Below are positions 22,207 to 32,871 of a stretch of DNA of 64,000 nucleotides, in pieces. The notes under the pieces are model-generated. The model was given only the letters and a program-made list of their open reading frames with translations. It had not been told where the DNA came from and made no database searches. Within the stretch, counting starts at the first letter, position 1. Each line of letters opens with the position of its first letter. The translations under genes were made by a program, and so were the position numbers. The stretch spans positions 3,283,429 through 3,347,428 of the forward strand of contig NC_067202.1 in assembly GCF_000699445.3 (NCBI RefSeq), given 5' to 3'. The DNA comes from Schistosoma haematobium. Its lineage: Eukaryota > Platyhelminthes > Trematoda > Strigeidida > Schistosomatidae.

Positions 22207-22220
22207 TGCTAACTAAAGGA

Positions 22221-22870
22221 CGAGTATACTGCTCAGCAGTTCGCTGAGTTATGCTTTATAGCTGTGAAACGTGACTAAAAATAAAAGAAATTCATAAGTT
22301 ACTAGCATCCGATCATAGGTGTCTTCAAAGCATTGCTTGTTTACTTTGGGACCATTGAGTTAGCAATCCTGAGATTAGACGCAAAGTGTTAAATGAGAAT
22401 GGAAAATCGATTGAAATGATTAGAATATGTACTACCCGTGTCCATCCACCGACTACCACGAAGCTTGATGATGACCGGTGTAAGGTTAGGTTGGAGGAAA
22501 GCTAAGGGCGGTCAAACAAAAACAGTATTGGTTTGTAATAATACGAACTATTGGACTGATCTATGTAGGTAGGTGAAGACTACTTGATTTGTGTCTGCCT
22601 TATTGTCGTAACCAATGGTTAGACTTTAAATGACATGGCTCAAAATCATTCAATCTGCCCTTAGATCCTAAGTTTCTAAATTCATCATGAACTTGCCTTA
22701 TTATATTACTAATTTATATTTTCTTTTCTATTACCACTAATACTTTTACTACCACTACTACTCTGTGATTGGTGGTGACAATTTTATTTCACTGTGTCAA
22801 TGTTGGGTTATGACAGATTGAACCGATGTACACGCGCCACGACGTTCTATGCTACTTATGGCTGACTAAT
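22221..22870 (+). mobile_element. LINE-B, diverged copy, right part and 3' end
   Basis: This continues the LINE-B copy (CGAGTATACTGCTCAGCAGT onward) through the decayed C-terminal domain to the typical 3' end with a GAACCGATG motif near 22820-22870. Coding capacity is lost. Confidence 0.75.
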
Positions 22871-23344
22871 TATATCCTCCATTAAAAATACTATAGTAAT
22901 TATGCTCCCATGTATAGAGAGCGTAAAGGATTTCCGGTCACATTTGAAATCAGATTTTATTTATATTTATAAAGCAGTTTTTCCATGTTATTAGGATTTT
23001 AAGGACAACCTGTAAAGGGGATTCAAGTAGGAACAATTCACAACATCACCACATTCTCGACTTTTTATTAATACTATATGTAAGCTGTTTGTAAAAATTC
23101 ACAGAAATAGTCACTGAATACCTAGTGAATTAAAAATGTATCTTTACTAATAGATACATTACAGAAGCCTAAAAGAACTCAAATTAAATAGTATATTAAG
23201 TAATAATAGAAATTTTGTCGTCGTGTCTATAATTTATTATAAGACATTGACTGTTTCCTATTTGACTTTGATAAAAATTCCATGAACCTTCCCAAAGTAT
23301 CACAAATCATAAATTAAAGTTCAGCAGTTAGAGATCCCATTCAC

Positions 23345-23620
23345 CTAGTTTTTCAGGTTTTTTTCAACGTGATCCTAAAAATGCACACCTTACCTTATCA
23401 CATGAGTATCTGTCTCCGACGGTAAGGTTTCCACAAGTACGGAGCTAACACGAAAATTACTCACGTAAAGGTCGTGTGTGACCGTCCTTGAGCAGTTGTC
23501 CGTTGGGCACTACGGTCACTAAAACCACCCCCAACCCAATTTCCTTTTCAGATACATTCAGAAGAACCCTTCTACGGTGTGGGCAATCGGGAAGTGAAAA
23601 CCGCCTTCAAACCTCTAACA
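23345..23620 (+). mobile_element. LINE-B 5'-region fragment, isolated
   Basis: It matches, on the opposite strand, the GC-rich 5' region of LINE-B at 36040-36290 (a phrase near 23575 reads CCCTTCTACGGTGTGGGCAA). There is no RT sequence next to it. Confidence 0.7.
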
Positions 23621-23929
23621 GCACTCAAGATCACTGATCGTTATATGAAATTCCTTATCTGAAAATTAAATATTGTTATATATTATTCAAATAAATAATG
23701 ATAATCTAAACTCTGGACTTATCAATATGTCCCTTGTCGTGTTATGTGATCAGTCATATTAAAACCGAAGACAAAATATAATCTTACATGATTGTATTTG
23801 TTTTTAAATTCACAACTCATATGTTTAAGTGGCATAATCAGTTCTATATTTAGTATGACGGATCACACTAATCCGTTATTCACGATTAGAATAAATGTAT
23901 AAACACTATTAATTCAGAAGGGGTTTTTA

Positions 23930-23998
23930 TGCTCACTAGTGACTGGCTTCAAGAGATATTTCCTAGAGTCCTAGTGAGAAACAGTGACTTTTAACACA
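23930..23998 (+). mobile_element. H2 SINE, 5' segment, split by an R1 tail
   Basis: The H2 5' segment (CTCACTAGTGACTGGCTTCA) is present, then interrupted by R1 tail sequence (24000-24103), then H2 resumes with GACAATGGTGGATGTGTCGC. Confidence 0.7.
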
Positions 23999-24103
23999 TA
24001 AGTATTGGTACAAGGAGGCACCAAATACATATACGTCACACAAATCTCATTCGATATGTGTGAGGGCTGTGATACTGCCCGGGTGCCCAAACCGAAGACA
24101 ATG
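23999..24103 (-). mobile_element. R1 SINE 3'-tail fragment inside H2
   Basis: A short, 5'-truncated R1 on the minus strand: AACACATAAGTATTGGTACA to CCCAAACCGAA. It is the shortest R1 in the window and lies inside an H2 copy. Confidence 0.75.
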
Positions 24104-24350
24104 GTGGATGTGTCGCTTAATTTCGTGGATTAGTTGAAGTTAGACATTAACACCGTTGGATGCCGGTTGGCTCAGTGGTCTAGAGGTTAAGCGCTCGCAC
24201 GTGAGACTGATTAAGTCCTGGGTTCAAATCCCGCGAGGCGAGATCGTGGTTGGGCACTGCTGAGAAGTCCCGCAATAGGACGAAACAGCCGTCCGGTGGT
24301 TCCAGGTTTTCCATAATGGTCTTGCTTCAATTGACTCAGCATCTCAACTA
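24104..24350 (+). mobile_element. H2 hammerhead SINE, tRNA-like, well preserved
   Basis: It has a tRNA-like promoter with A box TGGCTCAGTGG (24168-24178) and B box GGTTCAAATCC (24221-24231), followed by a hammerhead-like segment (24254-24299) and the H2 tail (CCAGGTTTTCCATAATGGTC). In the ribozyme, stem I (CACUG with CGGUG, one G-U), stem II (GUCC with GGAC), GAAA and the GUC cleavage triplet are present, but the core is CUGAGAA with A in place of the required G8. It is therefore probably inactive in this copy. Confidence 0.8.
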
Positions 24351-24794
24351 TTAAAATTACTATTAATTCACATCACTCATACCGTTTATTTCTCTCTTAC
24401 AAACACGCACGCATTCAATGAGGTATTCTTTTAAAAAATATATAAATGACAATTTATTTTACAACTGAATTATCAATTTCTAGTTTTCATTATTGACCTG
24501 AATATTATTTTTTTTTATTGTATGTATTTGAAGGAGATTTTTCTTTTGTTAGGCTTATTCATTGTATGTCTTAATGAAATATGTAAACATAATTTTAACT
24601 TTAGTATAGAACATATAAGAGTTCATAAAGTATCTGTGGGTTTTTCTTCGTTTCTCTCTCGCTTTCTCTCTATCTCCCTTTCTTGGTACACGCTAAGTTG
24701 GTTTATACGCATATAATACCGAATTGTTATGTATATTCACTAACTATCCATGTTTATTGATGATCGATAGACAAATAGCCTATGGAGAATATAT

Positions 24795-25203
24795 ATCTAT
24801 TATTATTATTATTATTATTTTTATTAGCTTTATTCAATGTTATATTTTTGGTACAATATAGAATTCTCAGCGTAAAGTATTTCAACAAGTTTCCGTTTCT
24901 TTGTTCTTGGTCGGTCCTGGCGATAAATATTGAGGGATCGCCAGTTAGATGTTAGCATTTCAGTGAATGAACATCTGAATAATGTGCATTCTTTTTGTTG
25001 TATATTGCCAGCAACCACATTGTCTCTTATTGAGTTTTTTGTAACTTTGACGACGAAAGGTTGTACACTTTTCAGAAACGCAGCAGAATAGGTTATGCGA
25101 TTAATAAACAATGATATACTAAAACAAACAAAAATAGGCAACTTGTTGAAATATCTAGATGGCAGGAACAGGTAGCCCAGATGCTCAAGCAGGCCGCCCT
25201 TGT
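24795..25203 (-). repeat. R5 repeat, copy 2, with 103-codon ORF
   Basis: Nearly identical to 2231-2612 and with the same 5' end (AAGGGCGGCCTGC on the minus strand) and 3' end (AATAAAGC then AAT repeats). An open minus-strand frame of 103 codons runs from 25141 to 24830, ending just before the tail. Its last 45 residues are basic. No domain recognised. Confidence 0.72.
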
Positions 25204-25829
25204 ATCTATATCCTCAGTAATAAAAATATTATCTGCTTAAATGATTAATAGTATGACTGATTGTCTTTTTTTTTGTTCAATCAAAAACACTAAGTAAATT
25301 ATGTAACTGTTAACATACATGTAAAACATACACTTCAATAACATAATTTTAATGGTAATTGTTTTCAGTCATTTTTGTATGAGATTGTCAATTCAAAGGA
25401 TTTAACTCGGTTAGGAACTTTTTTGATGTTCCTGATAAAGGTCAAATATGAACATTAGTAGTAGTGGTAGTTAATAAAGACCTTAACCTTCTATCAATCT
25501 TCATCACAAATATCCTAAAAAATCACGTTATTTTTTTTGAAAAAAGTACTTCATATGTAATTCCTTTCTATATTGTAAAATAGAATTACAGGTAGCATGT
25601 TTAGACTTGATTTTATGTATTCACTAGACAAAATGGACCTACTTTTTGAAGCAGTTTGTACGAGGTCATAGCACATCAGAAGTCCTCTTTTTTCTATTTA
25701 TTAAAATAGTACATATCATTTCTATCATTTGAATAAACTATCAAGTAGTCAACTCATTTAAAATTTCTCACGTCACTTACTCTTAAAAGTAATATTCTCT
25801 GTCTTCTTAATATGAGGTTGTGGAGATCG

Positions 25830-25985
25830 TTAAATTTTTTTGATGTTATGGATCGATCTAAGTCAGATCACTATCAAAAACGTAGAAGCACTGGAGGCCG
25901 TTTTGTTCTGGTATGAAATTCCTCAGTAGTGTTTGCACACAAACGCTTGAACCCTAGACCTCCGAATTGGTATCCAACGGTGTTT
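25830..25985 (-). mobile_element. H2 SINE, diverged copy
   Basis: The hammerhead segment is readable on the minus strand (CTGAGGAAT... then GAACAAAACGG) with a worn tRNA-like part near CAACGGTG at the right end. A short (TA)n run follows at 25986-26005. Confidence 0.7.
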
Positions 25986-26228
25986 ATATATATATATATA
26001 TATATCTTGGCACTTTTTTGTTTCGATCAATATCGTGGCAAATGTTTTCTTCATACCCTAAACTTTTAAGTATATCTATGCTTCATTTAGTCTAGCAACC
26101 TTTATTTTTCAACTGTTTAGTTATGTATTTCATTATATTTAAGAGTTGTGTTCGACTAATAATCTCTCGATCAATACTTTGAAATTTCTGCGTTTTTGTT
26201 TGGTCTGTATTTCATTTTATAAAAATAG

Positions 26229-26719
26229 CCACCGCGACGAGGCCTGTGCGCATTGGACCTCCAACATTGTATGATTGTTGGCCACGTGGACGTTTCAGTG
26301 ATACAGTTGATGACAAGCACAATATTGAAATAGATCAATCCTCTTCACAATCTACACGATTTCCATCAGCTGGTACTGGTTACACGTTTATCACTAACCT
26401 ACCTTTCCAACCACCGGCACGTCCACCTACAAGTTTAAATCATGTTCACACATCTACTCATTCACAAGTTGTTCCTGGTTCCTGTTATCGTGGTTCATCT
26501 ATTTCATCACATCCTAATAAATTTAGATTTCGTAATCCATGCAGTGGTGGAAATCATTCAGTGGAACCATTTATTATAAATAGTATGCCTTTATTGGATA
26601 CACCAAATCAAATTAATCATCATTCAAATTTTGTTCACAGTTCAAAACAAACAAATCATACTACAATAAATGGGGATAAAAATCAAGGAATACGCACAAA
26701 GCAGAATTTACAAGAATCA
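26229..26719 (+). CDS. KH-domain protein gene, exon 8: disordered C-terminal region
   Basis: The acceptor AAATAG ends at 26228 and two bases complete a Pro codon, matching the phase of exon 7. The roughly 160 residues are rich in Pro, Ser, Asn, His and Thr and have no domain. Two short Arg/Phe/Gly segments (RGRFSD, NKFRFRNP) could contact RNA, but this is speculative. The exon ends at GAATCA|GTATGT in phase 0, which fits the terminal exon at 29077. Reading through the donor reaches a stop at about 26753. Confidence 0.78.
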
Positions 26720-27039
26720 GTATGTTTTTTCACTTTTCTTCCCATTTATTTTTGACATGATTCAGTGTTGTTTCTATTAAATTTTTGTCCATTATCTGAA
26801 TTAAGCAAATGAGTTCTTTTTAACGGGTATTGTATTGTGAAAATTCTTTCTTTATAAATGATACTCTACAACACAACTGACTTGTTCATAACCGATGCTT
26901 CTAACCAGCGAAGTTATAATAATCAATTCATGAATTCTTAAATTAAACTCGCTAGAAAAACACATCATTTAAAAGCAAATTTTTTTTTCTGTATAGAGTC
27001 TATTTGAAGCATTCAATCGAAAATTACTATCTAGTACCC

Positions 27040-27625
27040 TGGGATAGTCGGGTAAGTAATAATGAAGTTAGACGGCAGGGTATTAGGGAATGATGATGGT
27101 AAATCAGTTGATGAGGTTTTAAATCTTCATCGACTAAGATGGTTGTTTCACGTGTTACGTGTGTCTGAACACCCATTACCACGTCGTGTAATGCTAACGG
27201 GTGTTAGAGATGGTTGGAAGAGAATTAGGGGCAGACAAACCAAATCGTGACATCAGTCACTAACCCCTAGTCTGAACCATGTTGGTAGATGCAGACTACT
27301 TGGTTGGGGTCCGCGTGACTATCGTAACGAATGGTTAGAGACTCTTGGTGACATGGCTCAGAATCGATCACAATGGCGTCGGTGTATACAACACTCTCTT
27401 TCTTCCCTTAAACTATGAGATTATAATTATTTCATATTTTTCTTTCTACGGACTAATTCTTCATTCCTGTACTACATCCTTGTAAACAATCTTTCTTTTA
27501 TACTTTACTACCATTGAAATGACTACTTCTATGAATTTCATGTTCATCTTATTGTGGTAATGAGGTATGGCAACTTGAATCGATGCATATATTTGCCTGA
27601 TCCTACATTATAGCTGATTGATAAA
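27040..27625 (+). mobile_element. LINE-B-like 3' end (C-terminal domain and 3' UTR)
   Basis: A frame from 27062 encodes part of the C-terminal domain (VDEVLNLHRLRWLFHVLRVS, then RRVMLTGVRDGWKRIRG) and stops early at 27247, after which matching sequence continues in other frames (LLGWGPRDYRNEWLETLGDMAQNRSQWRRC). The 3' UTR ends near the family motif AATCGATGCATATATTTGCC. It is a different subfamily from the long copy at 32640-36560. Confidence 0.82.
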
Positions 27626-28019
27626 CTTTTGTTAAGTTCATTTCCTTTGACTCATATTCAAGAAAATATCTATTAGATTGAATTCTATACAATTACACTT
27701 TATATAATCCATTTATAATTCATGATAAATCATAGTATATCAATGCGCTCAATGGTTAAAATGTTCAACTTTCAAACATTCAGTCATAGATTTCAGATTG
27801 AATTATTTCAACGAATTTTCTACTGTCTAAATGAAAGAAACTATTAGTTATAGATAGATAGTACAATATGAATGATAGTAAACTAACTATGATATCAAAA
27901 GAATAAACAGTTAGTTACCTTGGGGATTGTTTTTATTTCATACGGCAAAATATTATGATTAGATAATAGAAATGAAATGATTGATAAAGGATATCGATTA
28001 TGTGAGTCACTCATTCATT

Positions 28020-28450
28020 CTACAATGGATTATTTTGTTTATTTATTTACTTATTTAAACACATAAACATTGGCACAAATGGGGCACCAAAGCCTTCAAC
28101 CTAGAGGTCTGATTCAGTAAGCAGTGAAGCAACGTTAAAAGATGTAGTCTCATGGTGCCCGGTGTCCAAGTACAGGTTCACGCGCTATTTATTCTCCCGG
28201 GATCCTGCAGATCATATGCACCATTGGTTTGGAATCAGAGTCTTCCAACTCCGGTAGATACTCTGTATCCATTAACATTGTTTAAGCGCTAGACATTCGC
28301 TTTTTGTCCTCATCTTGATAAACAACAACACCGCCACGAGAAGGAAGTGAGTAGCGCTCGACTATCAATGACCATATATGCGTAACCAATATGAGAGCAT
28401 TTGAAGAGGGAAAGAGGACTTTCCCCACCCTCGGTCGTATCAGAACATTT
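28020..28450 (-). mobile_element. R1 SINE with internal deletion
   Basis: The 3' tail (ATTTATTTACTTATTTAAAC on the plus strand) is followed directly by the middle of R1, so the GCGCATATGT segment is deleted. The 5' end is near 28445. Confidence 0.75.
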
Positions 28451-28654
28451 GAATTAACATATAATTATTACGTTTAATTCTCAATCTATCATATTCATTT
28501 GTAATTGAGGTTGAATTTAATATGGCATGTTACACTGTTTTATAAGCTTTATCATCCCTCATTTATAATCGAGTCATTAAATCATGTGTGGAGAACGAAA
28601 TCCAGATTTCCATATTTGTATCTCATTGTTTAAGATTAACAAAGTTGATTCACT

Positions 28655-28790
28655 CTGATTTAGGCACCCGGACAATATCACAGCCCTCACATGAATTAAT
28701 GATAACGACTAATGGCCTGATTGTTATTGTGCGGCGCATATGTATTTGATACCCCCTTGTACCAATATTTATGTGTTCAAACAAATAAAT
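28655..28790 (+). mobile_element. R1 SINE 3' fragment
   Basis: A plus-strand 5'-truncated R1 with tail: TTAGGCACCCGGACAATATC to TGTTCAAACAAATAAAT. It contains a short insertion (around 28695-28725). Confidence 0.75.
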
Positions 28791-29076
28791 ATATGACTAA
28801 GAGAATTATTACACGATCAGAACAAATTTCCCTCTGATAATACATACGAATTGATAACAAATATGATTATTACCCTTCTGGATACGTTTACCTCAATGAG
28901 TTACAGACTATCAGGAGACGACAGTTTTGACTGACGAATTAAATATTTAGGAAAAATATCACTTTACGTACATTTGCAAGTAGTGATTTAAAATGTTGAT
29001 TTCTACTTCTAGCGATCAATACTCTGTATATATCTATATATTCATTGTTCTTTTCTCCCTATCTAAATTTATCTAG

Positions 29077-29118
29077 CGGCGGAACAAAGAAGATTTAGTT
29101 GTTGGTGGTGATAGCTAG
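29077..29118 (+). CDS. KH-domain protein gene, terminal mini-exon with stop codon
   Basis: A strong pyrimidine-rich acceptor (ending ATCTAG at 29076) is followed in phase 0 by 13 sense codons (RRNKEDLVVGGDS) and TAG at 29116-29118. It is the best continuation I found for exon 8: the phase matches, the total frame becomes an exact multiple of three over nine exons, and the DNA after it changes to repeat-poor T-rich sequence like a 3' UTR. It is too short to prove by content alone; RNA reads spanning 26719-29077 would settle it. Confidence 0.6.
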   Translation, partial: RRNKEDLVVGGDS

Positions 29119-31115
29119 ATGTGATCAGACAGTATCTCCCCCCCCCCAATATCTTTCTCATAATTATTTGTTTTTTTGTTAATTTTCATCTTTGCTCACT
29201 CTCACACTCTCATCTTATAATCATGATTGTGAGTAAATAAAAATCAAGCAAACCTTCTGTGAATAAACACACACACATACACAATCATTAGTACTTTTTG
29301 TTATCATTTTGATTCACTAGTCTTTTTTGTTGTTGTTGTTGTTCTTCTTCTCTCAATAGTGAATTTCCAACATTTTGTAATTCATCTTATTTTTTAATGT
29401 TCTGCCACCCCCTCTTTCACCTTGATTTAATATAATCCCTATCTTCTTTAACATTTGTTTGTTTTTGTAAATCTTATCGAACCCTGTTGCCACCCCCCTT
29501 AGCTCTATTCGTGTTTTTTTTTAATCCTTAGTTTTATTCTCTTCATTCTCAAATTGTATGTGCGTGAAATGCGCTTGTTTTTGTGATTGGATAAAGTGTT
29601 CATCTGTAAGTAGTTGGATAATAATCATCTATAATAATCATGAGAATTTCTTAATATGTAATTTCACTTTACTCTCTTTGTCCTATATATATATATATAT
29701 CTCTCGTTCTTAGTATCATGTATACTGGTTTCCTTACTTATCACTTCGTTTCTCCATAGCCTACTCTTTGTTACATATATTTTTATGTGTTTTATTTTAT
29801 CCTTATTGTTCTGCTCAATTTTCGCCTAGTAGTTCTCTTATGTGTGGTTCACTTCATTTCTCTTTCCTTTCTTTCTCTGTCTGAACTCGAAAAAATCATG
29901 ATGTGTAGAAGATGATGATTATGATTGTGTTGGTTAATAGACGACCGAGACATTAATTTTATGTGTTCGAATAGAAGAAAATGGTTATGTGTTTGTATAT
30001 TTACACATGAAACATGATTTACTCTTTACTACCTTCCCCCTCTACTCTATCCATCGTTCTAAATTGTTCTTCCCTGTGTGTAAACAACTAATTTTCTTTG
30101 TTGTAACTCACTTCATCTTTAAACTTCAATTCTTCGCTTTTTGTTAACCATACCTTTAGTTCTATTCGTTTCTTATTCATTTTTTTTCAAACTCTTTCTT
30201 TCCATAGGAATAAAAAACAAAACAAATTAAGCTCAAATTACATTTAATTGTAGATCAACCAATAATTTCTCCGCTCGCATGTGCAGCTAACAACAAAGAC
30301 AACACCCCTGTTCTCTCGTAACTAATATAACTTAGTAGGTAATTACATTTTCTTGTTATCAACTCTTCGTTGCTCACTACTACTACTAATTGGTCAACAA
30401 TAATAAAATCGTACAATGAATAAATCAGTGTGTTAATCAAGAAATGATTATGATTGTTTCACCCCTTTCATCTCATTTAATTTGTGATTATACTATAGGT
30501 GTTTTCATCATTCTTACTATGGTTGTGTATTTGTCGGTTTATGTGTTATGTAAGAGACCTCCCGGTGTTGTCTTTCACATATTTATACGAGCGTACTACT
30601 ACCACCACTTTGAAAGGGGGAGAGAGAGAGAAAAAAGAACCGTAAACACACTTATGTACATTTATTTGTGCCTTGAGAAAAGAAGAAATAAAGGTTGTCA
30701 CTAAGTGAAATGAAATGAAATATATTTAAAAAAGAAAAGAAAAACGGCTTGAAAAAAAATAGACATTTCTATGTATTATCAAAATTGTAGTCGGATCATT
30801 TTCATTTTGGTTTCAATATCATTATTATCTCATTGTGGTTAATAACATTTTTCTCTTGTGTACTTTTGTGTGTGTGTGTGTGTGGATGTGTTTGTGTGTA
30901 AGTTTTTTTTGTCTTTGCTCTCTTATATTCCTATATTTATCCCCCTCCCCCCATTCTCTTTTTTCTATTTTACCCTTCAGTTTTTTTTAAAAAAAATTTA
31001 CTCTTTTTAATGTGTAGACGACACTTTGTGCACGATATAATTCTCTCTTTTTTTCTATTCAAAGAAAATTGAAACAATGATAATAGTTTTGTTCTCAATT
31101 TATTGATTTTATTGT
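29119..31115 (+). other. Probable 3' UTR and gene end of the KH-domain gene
   Basis: About 2 kb with no LINE or SINE match, unlike the DNA on either side. It is T-rich with many pyrimidine tracts, a TTG run near 29328-29342, a short TG run near 30866-30885 and several AATAAA hexamers, of which 30209-30214 and 30687-30692 are the best placed. Long regulated 3' UTRs are plausible for RNA-binding protein genes. The right limit is set by the start of a LINE-B 5' fragment at about 31118. The small open frames in it (30255-30440, 30444-30704) have no sign of being coding. Confidence 0.5.
30687..30692 (+). terminator. Candidate polyadenylation signal AATAAA
   Basis: A canonical AATAAA lies near the end of the repeat-poor stretch downstream of the stop codon. 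GT-rich sequence follows at about 30860-30905. An earlier AATAAA at 30209-30214 is an alternative. Neither can be chosen without 3'-end reads. Confidence 0.35.
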
Positions 31116-31117
31116 TG

Positions 31118-31680
31118 TGAACAACTTGATCTTGTGTGTTGTTACGAGTATGAAAGCTGATGTCACTTCCCTGTTGCTCATACTGTGGTAGGGTATTTCT
31201 TAAGGAACCTGAAAAGGAATTCGGATTAATATCGGTCTTAACGACTTGGGAGCGTGACTACGGAGTCAAAGGGACAACTGCTTGAGGCCGGTCGCTCACA
31301 GTCTTTTCGCGGGAGATTTTTAATGTGTTAGCTCCGTTCTTCAAAGGGCTTTACCGCCGGAGACAAAAATCCGTGAGGTGTGACATTCTTAGGGTCGACC
31401 TTTTCTAACCCCTTCCTCTCTTGTGAGAAGGCAGCATCGCTGCAGTTGTTGGTTGTTCGAGGGAAACACCTTACTGTTGTCACAGCCCTGTACACTCAGC
31501 AGTACAACTTCGCCCTCAGACATTGAGTTGCTGCTTTCAGTCTTACTACTCTCCAATCGACCTGCCTGGCATGGTAGAACCTACAGGTACACATGTTCCA
31601 GCCAATATAGCTCGGTTGGGTCATCACGATAAACAAACCTGAACACTACGTCAAGGTAGCAGCTATAGTCGGGAGAAAGG
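31118..31680 (-). mobile_element. LINE-B 5' region, isolated copy
   Basis: About 560 bp matching 36000-36560, the 5' end of the long LINE-B copy, in the same orientation but without any endonuclease or RT sequence. It marks the right limit of the host gene's 3' UTR. The short plus-strand frame at 31423-31632 and its counterpart at 36306-36515 are similar but lie in the 5' region and are not convincing genes. Confidence 0.75.
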
Positions 31681-32640
31681 GAAGGACAATTATCAGTAGT
31701 ATTTAAAGGAACTAATGGGATAGTTATAAACAAAAAAAATTGGTTTCAGACGTTCGGCTTTTCAGTTTCTAATTCTACATAACCAAGTTAACCCGTTAGC
31801 AATATTACTTGACCCGTAGACCTAAAAGTGTTCCTCAAAGTTGTATGTATAAACATGTACTTTGTAAATGGGCTACATTTTAAATATATACAGTACCTGC
31901 AATTATATGGTCAGTGTGTCTGCTAAGTCGAATTCTATCGATCATATTACAATGTGGTTATTAGTAAAAACGATTTAACTTCTCGTGAACTATGTTTGGA
32001 CATTAGGTATTGAAAGTAGTTAGTAGAGAACCTTGTAAATCTAGGTTCTATCGTAGTTGGCATTCATCAGTAAATTTTATCTACAATATTAAAGGAATTG
32101 ATATTCTTTAGTGAATTCGAATATGACTTCGAGCATCAGAGTCTGAAATGTTATCGAGCAACAACTAATTCATCACTGTAGGAGTTTTCAGAAATCTCTA
32201 CTCTTTCGTTTATTGCAAGTTTATTTTCAATTTCATTGACAATTCTACATTGTGGACAGTTGTGAAAACATTTGTCATGTTCTTGAGAATCAGTTTTTTT
32301 AGAGAGCTTGATCCTTCTTTATACATGAGGTTTAAAAGTATTGTCCTTAGGTAGTTTCGGTTACTAATCATTGTTTATTTAAGACCATTGTGATTCATAG
32401 ATACGTAAAGTAGTGGTCACTCTACAACTTGGTCCTTCAGCACTGGGAATACACGACAATAAAGTAAACACTTGGAATGTGTTAAAATTCAGTCTTCCTT
32501 GAGATTAGTATAAACTACAACATGATTGCCGTAGGGCTTTGTATTTTCCAATTTTAATCTTCAACAGGGTGCCGCAAATGCATGATAAGTGATCTCGATT
32601 AGTGACTACATTCAAGTTCATAGTTGGTGATTCAAATGGT
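31681..32640. other. Stretch without identified features
   Basis: AT-rich, with no ORF of note and no match that I can see to the other repeats in the window. Confidence 0.5.
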
Positions 32641-32871
32641 CTGAGCAGTCAGTAACAACGTAGAACTTCGTACGTACGTACATCAGTTCGAGTTGCCACA
32701 CCACCTTAGCACAGAGATGCAGTTGTCGATTCAAATCCCGTAGTGGTAGAGGTAGTAAGAGTATAAGCAGTAATCGGGAAGATTAGTGTTTGGAGATGTT
32801 ATTTAAAGAGTATAATCCAGTGAAATAAATTTGAGAGGAGAAAAAAAAAGAGATAAGGAGGAATAAGGAGA

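Larger units (their letters stand above)
20425..26228 (+). other. Intron 7
   Basis: The largest intron, 5.8 kb, GT-AG. It contains a split LINE-B copy, a composite R1 and H3 insertion, a LINE-B 5' fragment, an H2 SINE split by an R1 tail, an R5 repeat and a second H2. I see nothing in 20430-21040, 22880-23340 and 25210-25825. Confidence 0.78.
26720..29076 (+). other. Intron 8
   Basis: GT-AG intron of about 2.4 kb before the terminal mini-exon. It contains a LINE-B 3' end (27040-27625) and R1 pieces (28020-28450, 28655-28790). Nothing seen in 27630-28015 and 28795-29030. Confidence 0.6.

Noticed and set aside
24160..24240. A genuine tRNA gene (tRNA-like boxes of H2)
   Set aside because: The same unit occurs at a dozen places with decay and the same 3' tail; the acceptor stem cannot be formed.
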